64,000 nt of DNA from Amycolatopsis umgeniensis. GTDB lineage: Bacteria > Actinomycetota > Actinomycetes > Mycobacteriales > Pseudonocardiaceae. This document shows positions 57,880 to 64,000 of the stretch, one piece after another (the stretch's first letter is position 1; every line of letters begins with the position of its first letter). The notes under the pieces were generated by a model. The model was given only the letters and a program-made list of their open reading frames with translations, was not told the origin of the DNA and did no database searches. Made by a program: the position numbers and the translations under genes. The stretch is from assembly GCF_014205155.1 (NCBI RefSeq), contig NZ_JACHMX010000001.1, positions 6,262,001 to 6,326,000 on the forward strand. Reading direction: 5' to 3'.

Positions 57880-58048
57880 CCGCGCCCCGGGTCGTGCGGT
57901 CGCGACGGCCGGAGTTCCTGGCTTCCCCTCGTGGTCCGGTCGGGTTCCGGAGGGGTGACAGTGGCGGGACCGCCCCGGACTCTCACCGGGTTCCTCCCTC
58001 TGCCGACGCGTGGGTTCCCGCTCACTCTCCGGTGCGGTCCGGCGGGAG
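57880..58048 (-). promoter_or_regulatory. Cobalamin (B12) riboswitch upstream of cobN
   Basis: On the minus strand the leader contains the conserved core GGTGAGAGTCCGGGGCGGTC, then CCGCCACTGT (57967-57958), and the B12 box GAAGCCAGGAA (57925-57915), in the order and spacing of cobalamin riboswitches. It ends ~20 nt before the cobN start, so it probably controls translation initiation. The outer helix boundaries are approximate. Confidence 0.92.
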
Positions 58049-58124
58049 TCAAGGTGATGTGTTCGGCAGGGGGTGAGGGAGGGTGTTTGCGCTGGTCGTG
58101 GGTGTGGGCTGTGGTTCTGCGCTC

Positions 58125-58157
58125 AGGCTGCCTTCATGTAGCGGGGGAAGGCAGCCT
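58125..58157. terminator. 11-bp inverted repeat hairpin
   Basis: AGGCTGCCTTC (58125-58135) pairs with 58147-58157 around an 11-nt loop. It lies between the riboswitch and the IS481 relic and could end leftward transcription entering from the relic. Confidence 0.55.
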
Positions 58158-58169
58158 TCGTTGCGTCTA

Positions 58170-58690
58170 GCTGTAGTGCTGTGGTGGAGGAAGCCGGCGG
58201 TTTCAGCGAGGCGGGTGTGGTCGTCGATGGTGCAGTGGACGTAGTCGTGGCAGACGCGGTGTCCGTGGCGGGCGCGTCGGCGTTCGAGGCTGCCGCGTCC
58301 GTGGGTGCACCAGCCTCCGCCGTCGCGGATGCGCGTTCGTAGTGGCGGATGGGTTGTCCGGTCGAGCGGTCGAGTCAGGCCAGTTTCGGCATGTGGTGGC
58401 GTGTCAGGACTCGGTGGAGGCGTGCAGGTCAACGATTTCGGCGATGCGGGCGGGGCTCTCCTCGCGGTACCGGTTGACCCATTGATGGCCGGTTGCCCGT
58501 GAGATACCCATCCGGCGCTGACAAGAGCGACCGGTCGCGACACGCTCGACCAGCAACCGCCGCCCATGCAGGGTCAACCGGGCATTACGGTCGAACACGA
58601 AGACCTCCTTGTGATCGGTGATGGCGTCAGACACCAGCACCACGCGGAGGTCTTCGTCATGATCAACCCAACACGCCGCTCAACCGTCAA
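58170..58690 (-). pseudogene. Degenerate IS481-family transposase
   Basis: The minus strand encodes an IS481-like helix-turn-helix ('NARLTLHGRRLLVERVATGR', 'MGISRATGHQWVNRYREE') ending at a stop at 58404. Other frames then give 'LDRSTGQPIRHYER' and 'RIRDGGGWCTHGRG...DYVHCTIDDHTRLAE', the start of the DDE region. The part normally between these blocks is missing and the catalytic C-terminus is absent, so the element has deletions and frameshifts. The terminal-like sequence CAACAACGTCCATGGTCACT lies at ~58690-58710. Confidence 0.8.
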
Positions 58691-58809
58691 CAACGTCCAT
58701 GGTCACTGCACCTAGTGCAAGTAAGGGATCGTCACCGGTGGGCCTGCAGTTATGGGTGGTATGGGCATGCCGAGGGGCCCGTCGCCGTGTGGGTGGCGGG
58801 CTCCTCGGG

Positions 58810-60069
58810 TCAGGCGGTGGCGCGGTGGAGGGTGTTGCGCCGGGCTCGTTGTAGCGGGTCCAGATACTGGGGTGGAATGAACTCCGGCAACCCGTCGGCT
58901 GCCATGCGAACTTGCCAGTCCCCGTGGTGGATCAGGCGGTGGTGGAACCCGCAGAGCAACACCAGGTTCCGAAGATCCGTGGGCCCGCCATCTGCCCAGT
59001 GATCAATATGGTGGGCGTGACAGTTCCGTGGCCTGCGGTGGCAGCCGGGGAAGGCGCAGCCTCGGTCGCGGATGTTGAGGGCTCGGCGCTGGGCGGGGGT
59101 GACGAACCGCTTCAAGCGCCCCACGTCCAGCGGCTCCCCGGCCGCGTTGAGCACGATGGGGAGCATGAGGCAGTCGCAGGCGGCCATTCTGGCTTCGCGG
59201 GCGGTCATGGTGCCGATGAAGTCCACGCAGGCGGTGCCGAGCCCGGTCTTCAACTCCTCCAGGCCGATGGTGACGTGCACGAGAGTCCGGTAGCCGTTGG
59301 TTCCGGGCTGGTCGGGGCAGGCGACCGCCAAGTCCAAGAGCTCGGCCCACGCATCGCCCTGGCGTTCGGCCTTGGTGCGCAGGTCGGCTTGGCCGAACTC
59401 ATCGACCGGCCGCGGGGCCGCATAAGCCTCCAGAGCCGCGGCGGTCCGGGCACCCAGTTCATCATCGAGAAGGCCGTTCAGTGTCCAGAACCCGTCCTTG
59501 CGGCGCTCTAGGGTGACTTCACGGCTGGGGTGCTTGGGTTCGGGGTCTTTGGGTTCGTTGCCGTCGGGGTCGAGCCAGGCGAGCAGGTTGTCCCCGAGCT
59601 TCGACACCTGCCGAGGCCCGGCGTCGCGCGCCAGATCAGCGAGGGTCTTCTCCGCGCACTCCCGATCCTCCACCGAGGCGCCTGTTGGGATCCGGGCCAG
59701 GATCTCCAGGATCTGCTTGATCCGCTGCTCTCCGATCGTGCCCTCGGCAGCGGCCACGCCGGTCGCGGGCGCGATGGCGGGAACTTCGGTGCCGTCCAAC
59801 GCTCGGGTCGGGTTCAGCGCGATCGCCTGACTCACGATCGGGCTGGCCTCGCCCCGGGACAGTCCGGCCACGTCAGCGAACCATGCAGCCGTGGAGCCGT
59901 AGCCGTAGAGGTCTTTCGCGCCTCGGGATTCGATCTCCGCCAGATATCGCCCCAGTCCGGCGGAGGCGATCCGCATCATCTGCAAGAACTGCAGCACGCC
60001 ATGGGCAAGCTCCAGCTTGCCGGCGCGCCACAGCTCCTGCGGCAGTTCGGGGAGAAAGGTCTCGGACAC
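58810..60069 (-). CDS. DUF222/HNH endonuclease-domain protein (13E12 type)
   Basis: This 419-residue protein has a DUF222 region (~1-270) and a C-terminal HNH nuclease motif 'CAFPGCHRRPRNCHAHHIDHWADGG...LLCGFHHRLIHHG'. The type is abundant and repetitive in actinobacteria (13E12 family in mycobacteria). The start at GTG 60069 gives the common 'SETFLPELP' N-terminus; the frame extends to 60144 but that part runs into the tandem repeat. It probably represents a selfish or repeat-associated gene. Nuclease activity is inferred from the intact HNH residues. Confidence 0.87.
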   Translation of the reverse strand: MSETFLPELPQELWRAGKLELAHGVLQFLQMMRIASAGLGRYLAEIESRGAKDLYGYGSTAAWFADVAGLSRGEASPIVSQAIALNPTRALDGTEVPAIAPATGVAAAEGTIGEQRIKQILEILARIPTGASVEDRECAEKTLADLARDAGPRQVSKLGDNLLAWLDPDGNEPKDPEPKHPSREVTLERRKDGFWTLNGLLDDELGARTAAALEAYAAPRPVDEFGQADLRTKAERQGDAWAELLDLAVACPDQPGTNGYRTLVHVTIGLEELKTGLGTACVDFIGTMTAREARMAACDCLMLPIVLNAAGEPLDVGRLKRFVTPAQRRALNIRDRGCAFPGCHRRPRNCHAHHIDHWADGGPTDLRNLVLLCGFHHRLIHHGDWQVRMAADGLPEFIPPQYLDPLQRARRNTLHRATA

Positions 60070-60108
60070 CCCACAACAATACCGCACAACTGTCGAACAG
60101 GTGTTCGT

Positions 60109-60866
60109 AATTTTAAGCAACAACGCAACCGGCACATTCACCACTGACAGGTGAATCCGTCAAAATGATGCTGCTACTTGGCGTGAGATCAAACGTCAGC
60201 CCGGCGCTTGTTCGACGATCTCGTCGCTGGGTAGGTCGAGGACGGGGAGCCGGGCCGCCCCAGGTGAGCCCTGATTCGGGCAGGCGACATGTGAATACCC
60301 GACGTCATCATCCAGGGCAGCGAGCAGAAGGCCCCCGTCGCCGATCCAGTCGCGTCCCGGTCGGAATTTTAAGCAACAACACAACCGCCACATTCACCAC
60401 TGACGGGTGAATCCGTCAAAATGACCCTGCTACTTGGCGTGAGATCAAACGTTAGCCCGGCGCTTGTTCGGCGATCTCGTCGCTGGGCAGGTCGAGGACG
60501 GGGAACCGGGCCGCCCAGGCGAACCCTGACTCGGGCAGGCGACATGTGAATACCCGACGCCGTCATCCAGAACGGCGAGCAGAAGGTCCCCGTCGCCGAT
60601 CCAGTCGCGTCCCGGTCGGAATTTTAAGCAACAACGCAACCGGAACATTCACCGCTGACGGGTGAATCCGTCAATATGATGCTGTTACTTGGCGTGAGAT
60701 CAAACGTCAGCCCGGTGCTTGTTCGACGATCTCGTCGCTAGGCAGGTCGAGGACGGGGAGCCGGAGCCGCCTCAGGCGAGCCCTGATTCGGGCACGCGAC
60801 ATGTGATTACCGACGCCATCATCCAGAACAGTGAGCAGAAGCTCCCCGTCGCCGACCCAGCCGGAC
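60109..60866. repeat. Three tandem copies of a ~255-bp repeat
   Basis: Units start with AATTTTAAGCAACAACGCAA at 60109, 60365 and 60620 (periods 256 and 255) and are about 90 percent alike by eye. Each holds TTCACC-N-GGTGAA-type dyads and, on the minus strand, the tail of a lost gene ('LPVLDLPSDEIVEQAPG' then stop). The first unit touches the 5' end of the HNH gene; the third merges with the XRE gene end. The whole stretch carries no intact gene. Confidence 0.88.
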
Positions 60867-60887
60867 AGTGTGGGCTCACGCTGTCCG
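60862..60887 (-). terminator. Hairpin at the end of the ABC-XRE operon
   Basis: CGGACAG (60862-60868) pairs with CTGTCCG (60881-60887), with an inner GTG/CAC pair. It overlaps the XRE gene stop and marks the junction with the tandem repeats. Confidence 0.5.
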
Positions 60888-61118
60888 CTCCGAAGAATCG
60901 CCGATACGCGGGAAAGGGGCGGTGGAGAAGATGATCTCCACCGCCACCTCGAAGAACGTCGCGATCCGCAATGCGAGGTAGAGGCTCGGGCTGTACTCGC
61001 CGCGTTCGAGGTAGCCGATGGTCTGGTAATGCACGCCCAGCGCATCGGCGAGCTCGCGGCGGGAGATGCCCCGTTCCGCCCGCAACATCGCGATCCGGTT
61101 GTAAACGACCTCGCTCAT
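60876..61118 (-). CDS. Small XRE-type helix-turn-helix regulator
   Basis: This 80-residue protein is a single helix-turn-helix ('RIAMLRAERGISRRELADAL', 'GVHYQTIGYLERGEYSPSLY') with a short tail. This compact class is often encoded with ABC-2 exporters in actinobacteria and firmicutes. It is the last gene of the leftward operon, 3 bp after the permease stop, and probably autoregulates the operon by binding near 62907-62930. Confidence 0.88.
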   Translation of the reverse strand: MSEVVYNRIAMLRAERGISRRELADALGVHYQTIGYLERGEYSPSLYLALRIATFFEVAVEIIFSTAPFPRIGDSSERTA

Positions 61119-61121
61119 GAG

Positions 61122-61973
61122 CTAGCCAATTCGCTGCATCGCCTTTTCCCGTCGTGCCGCCACCGAGGACCCGGACTCGCGCCGCGCCATGCGCCGCAGG
61201 ACGACCGGGGCCAGTACCAATCCGATCACGGCCCACGCGGCCAGTACGCCGAGGGTCTCCCATGGCCGCCACGACTGCCCGATCTCGACCATCACCGTCG
61301 AGTCCGGCAGCAGTGCCGAACGCATGCCCAGGCCGAGCCAGTACATCGGGAACACCTGTCCGATGTACTGCAGCCACTCCGGCAGCGCGGTGATCGGGTA
61401 GAAGATCCCGGAGATCGCGCCGAGGCCGGTGGTGGGCAGCATGATCAGCCCGATGCTGCGCGCGTTCGCGGTCAGCGAGCCGAAGATCGCGCCGATGGGC
61501 ATGGTGGCGAGCAGGCCGAGCGCCAGCACCCACAGCAGGCCCAGCCACGACGTCAGCCCGCCGGGCGCGATGCCGTCGAACAGGACCATGCTCGGGATCA
61601 GGATCAGCAGGATCCCGATGACGGTGCCGGTGGAGATGGTGACGACCTTGCCGACGAGGTAGCCGATCATGCCGTTCGGAGTGGCCTTGGCACGCAGGAG
61701 TGTGCCGTCCTCGCGTTCGACGGCGAGCACGCCCGCCATTCCGAGCATGCCGCTGAACACGATCGACGCGCCCAGCACGCTCGGTACGGTCGCGGCGCCG
61801 AGCGAGAACTCCGTTCCCGGCAGTTTCGCGTCGCGCATGAAGAACATGACGACCACGAAGATCACCGGGAAGATGAAGGTGTTGAACAGGTCTTCGTAGT
61901 TGGTGAGGTTCTGGCGCGTTTCGAGCCAGCCCCGTCGCACGCCGAGCCGGACGCTGTGCTGAATCGGGTTCAT
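61122..61973 (-). CDS. ABC-2 type transporter permease
   Basis: This 283-residue protein has six predicted helices and the ABC-2 signature region 'GLGAISGIFYPITALPEWLQ' before the last helices. It pairs with the ATPase encoded just upstream; the genes overlap by 4 bp (ATGA). DrrB-like exporters of this size remove drugs or lipids. The C-terminal tail is basic (RRESGSSVAARREKAMQRIG). Substrate unknown. Confidence 0.88.
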   Translation of the reverse strand: MNPIQHSVRLGVRRGWLETRQNLTNYEDLFNTFIFPVIFVVVMFFMRDAKLPGTEFSLGAATVPSVLGASIVFSGMLGMAGVLAVEREDGTLLRAKATPNGMIGYLVGKVVTISTGTVIGILLILIPSMVLFDGIAPGGLTSWLGLLWVLALGLLATMPIGAIFGSLTANARSIGLIMLPTTGLGAISGIFYPITALPEWLQYIGQVFPMYWLGLGMRSALLPDSTVMVEIGQSWRPWETLGVLAAWAVIGLVLAPVVLRRMARRESGSSVAARREKAMQRIG

Positions 61974-62878
61974 CGCGCACCCACCTCCGTGAGCGGGGAT
62001 TCCGCCTGGCGGACCAGGGTCATGTAGGTGTCCTCGAGCGACGCCCGCCGGACCTCGAGGTCGCCGATGGCGTCCCCGTGCTGTTTGAACAGTTCGTGCA
62101 CGTACTTCGTCGATTCCGTGGTCGAGTGCACGAATCGCTGGCCGTCCAGCGTCCAGCGCACCTCGGCTTCGCCGGCGATCTGCCTGCTCAGCGCGTCGGC
62201 GGAACCGTCGGCCACGATCCGGCCGTGGTTCAGGATCAGGATCCGGTCCGCCAGTTTCTCGGCCTCGTCGAGGTCGTGCGTGGTGAGCAGGATCGTCGTG
62301 TCGTCGTCATCGGTCAGCCGGTGCACGAGTTCGTGGAACTCGCGCCGCGCCTCCGGGTCCAGTCCGGCTGTCGGCTCGTCGAGGAACAGCAGTTCCGGAC
62401 GGCCGACGATGCCGATCGCGACGTCGAGACGGCGCCGCTGCCCGCCCGAAAGCATCCGGACCCGCTTGTCCGCGTGCGCGGTCAGCCCGACCGCGGCGAT
62501 CAGCTCGTCCGGATCCCACGGCCGCTTGATGCGGTCGGTGGAGTACGGCGCGTAGTAGCCGCCCAGATGCTCCAGAAGCTCCCGCACACGCCATTTCGCG
62601 TGGTCGCGCCAGGCCTGGAGGACGACCCCCAGCCGCGCCCTCCAGTTCTCGTCCGCGTGCGCCGGGTCGACGCCCAGCACGCTGACCTCGCCCTCCGACC
62701 GCATCCGGAAGCCTTCGAGGATCTCGATCGTCGTGGTCTTGCCCGCGCCGTTCGGCCCCAGCAGGCAGATCACCTCGCCCCGGTGCGCGGTGAAGTCGAC
62801 GCCGTGGAGGACGTCGTTCGTGCCGTAGCGCATCCGGAGATCTTTGACGGACATCATCACGTCTTGTGGATCTCTCAT
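61970..62878 (-). CDS. ABC transporter ATPase (DrrA/CcmA type)
   Basis: This 302-residue ATPase has Walker A 'LLGPNGAGKTTTIE', signature 'MLSGGQRRRLDVAIG', Walker B 'LLFLDEPTAGLDPEARRE' and switch 'LLTTHDLDEAEKLADRILIL'. The ~90-residue C-terminal extension is typical of exporters for drugs. It powers the adjacent permease. Divergent from cobG across 98 bp that contain an inverted repeat. Confidence 0.92.
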   Translation of the reverse strand: MRDPQDVMMSVKDLRMRYGTNDVLHGVDFTAHRGEVICLLGPNGAGKTTTIEILEGFRMRSEGEVSVLGVDPAHADENWRARLGVVLQAWRDHAKWRVRELLEHLGGYYAPYSTDRIKRPWDPDELIAAVGLTAHADKRVRMLSGGQRRRLDVAIGIVGRPELLFLDEPTAGLDPEARREFHELVHRLTDDDDTTILLTTHDLDEAEKLADRILILNHGRIVADGSADALSRQIAGEAEVRWTLDGQRFVHSTTESTKYVHELFKQHGDAIGDLEVRRASLEDTYMTLVRQAESPLTEVGAR

Positions 62879-62906
62879 TGGTCACCCCCATCTCAGTGCT
62901 GCGATT

Positions 62907-62930
62907 GAATGTAGCACACCTACTACATTC
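62907..62930. promoter_or_regulatory. GAATGTAG/CTACATTC inverted repeat, probable operator
   Basis: Perfect 8-bp arms GAATGTAG (62907-62914) and CTACATTC (62923-62930) flank CACACCTA. It lies 28 bp before the ATPase start, in the divergent gap with cobG. The likely ligand is the XRE regulator of the same operon. Confidence 0.6.
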
Positions 62931-62976
62931 GATCTGAGAGATACTTCCGTCCGAGGCGGCCATCTACAGTGAGCGC

Positions 62977-64000
62977 ATGTCCACGAGCGCGCGTGTCCGA
63001 GCCGACGCGTGCCCCGGTGTTTTCGCCACGCACGACGCCGCCGACGGTCCGCTCGCCCGGGTCCGGCTGCCCGGCGGCGCCATCACCGACGTGCGGCTCA
63101 GGGCACTCGCGGACGCCGCCGACGACCTCGGGGACGGCGCTCTCCACCTGACTTCCCGCGGCAACGTCCAGCTTCGTGGCGTCACCCGTCCCGGTCTCGC
63201 GGCCAGGCTTTCCGTGGCCGGGCTTCTGCCCTCGCCGTCGCACGAACGCGTCCGCAACATCCTCGCCTCGCCCCTGAGCGACGTCGCCCAACGTCTCGCC
63301 CCCGCCCTCGACCAGGCCCTGTGCGCTGTTCCCGAACTGGCCGGGCTCCCCGGACGGTTCCTCTTCGCCCTCGACGGCGGTCGCGGTGACGTCGCGGGCG
63401 AGGGCGCCGACGTCTGCTGGCGCGACGGCGCGCTGCTGCTCGACGGCGAAGACACGGGCCTGCGTGTCGCCGCGGAGCACGCCGTCGAGGCGCTGATCTC
63501 GGTCGCGCGCGCTTTCCTGCGAGCACGGGGAACGGCCTGGCGAGTCAGCGAACTCTCCGACACGGCACCACTTCTCCGGGGCATACCAGGCGAAAGCGAG
63601 GAACCACGGACCTTCGCGACGAACCCCGGCCTGCCCATCGGCCCGATCGGCGACGCGATCGGGGTCGCCCCGGTCCTCGGCCGCCTGACTTCCGCGCAGG
63701 CACGCAAGATCGCCGACGCGGGAAACGCGGTGATCACCCCGTGGCGCTCGATCCTGGTCCGCGGTCCTTTGGAAGCGGACGCCGGGCTGGTCACCGATCC
63801 GGACTCGCCGTCGCTCGGGATCAGCGCCTGTATCGGACGTCCGGGCTGCGCGAAGTCGCTCGCCGACGTCCGGGCCGACGCGGCGCGGATCGGCCGGAGC
63901 CCGAGGGCCCATTTCGCCGGATGTGGACGCCGGTGCGGAAAACCCGCGCGCGAGCACGTCGACGTGCTCGCGACGGAGGACGGTTACCTGGTCGACGGGG
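62977..64000 (+). CDS. cobG: Precorrin-3B synthase CobG, 5' part (runs off right edge)
   Basis: About 341 codons are present from ATG 62977 with no stop. The product belongs to the nitrite/sulfite reductase ferredoxin-like family: N-terminal half-domain 'GALHLTSRGNVQLRGVTRPG', later 'CIGRPGCAKS' and 'CGRRCGKP', which supply the four Cys of the 4Fe-4S/siroheme-type site. CobG converts precorrin-3A to precorrin-3B with oxygen in aerobic cobalamin synthesis. It is divergent from the ABC exporter. In related actinobacteria cobG lies divergently next to cobN; here 5 kb of other DNA intervenes. Confidence 0.93.
   Translation, partial: MSTSARVRADACPGVFATHDAADGPLARVRLPGGAITDVRLRALADAADDLGDGALHLTSRGNVQLRGVTRPGLAARLSVAGLLPSPSHERVRNILASPLSDVAQRLAPALDQALCAVPELAGLPGRFLFALDGGRGDVAGEGADVCWRDGALLLDGEDTGLRVAAEHAVEALISVARAFLRARGTAWRVSELSDTAPLLRGIPGESEEPRTFATNPGLPIGPIGDAIGVAPVLGRLTSAQARKIADAGNAVITPWRSILVRGPLEADAGLVTDPDSPSLGISACIGRPGCAKSLADVRADAARIGRSPRAHFAGCGRRCGKPAREHVDVLATEDGYLVDG

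Overview
The window is very GC-rich throughout, with dense genes, many GTG starts and actinobacterial families (an AfsR/SARP regulator, a FolP2-type protein, a ChoD-type oxidase, a 13E12-type DUF222/HNH protein, a family 2B encapsulin). This points to a large-genome actinomycete, most likely Pseudonocardiaceae (Amycolatopsis-like). That placement is inferred from gene content, not from a phylogeny.

Layout. 1-592: tail of a CapA-type gene. 662-3099: a family 2B encapsulin shell gene followed by a polyprenyl diphosphate synthase, a probable compartment plus cargo pair. 3559-10313: membrane and secreted proteins, an orphan sugar-type binding lipoprotein, a His-tailed DUF4396 membrane protein, a Tat-exported GH88 hydrolase and a BBE-type flavoprotein. 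10457-17169: two secreted proteins sharing an SH3 module on either side of a large AfsR/SARP-NB-ARC-TPR regulator, then a PhoD phosphatase. 17253-22050: a winged-helix regulator, a GH105 hydrolase, folP2 and an orphan histidine kinase. 22280-27091: a sulfonate/nitrate-type ABC operon, an iron-box-controlled siderophore-binding lipoprotein, and an acyl-ACP desaturase behind a 31-bp perfect palindrome. 27291-36464: a DEAD-box helicase, a serine hydrolase, an acyl-CoA dehydrogenase, Tex, and a GH18 chitinase with a DasR-like (dre) site in its promoter. 36527-42893: ChoD-like oxidase, FAD monooxygenase, AlkZ-type glycosylase, AraC and TetR regulators, and a small unknown gene. 43008-51139: the aerobic phenylacetate cluster, paaR-K-I divergent from paaZABCDE, with PaaR-like boxes between them. 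51302-54169: an ABC-F gene with an attenuator-like leader, a RibD-like fusion with swapped domain order, and a 30-residue cysteine-rich peptide gene too short for routine gene calling. 54277-64000: riboswitch-controlled cobN and divergent cobG (cut by the window end). The pair is separated by an IS481 relic, a 13E12-type HNH gene, three tandem 255-bp repeats and an ABC exporter-XRE operon.

Between convergent genes there are two recurring intergenic families. One is a direct-repeat element with an exact 21-bp period, seen at three sites. The other is a set of long, near-perfect hairpins, three of which are exactly 53 nt. Both may act as bidirectional terminators or chromosome-organising signals. 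No rRNA or tRNA gene and no CRISPR array was recognised.

The strongest leads are the encapsulin-prenyl synthase pair, the Cys-rich micropeptide beside cobN, the 21-bp-period elements, the ABC-F leader and the domain-swapped RibD-like protein.
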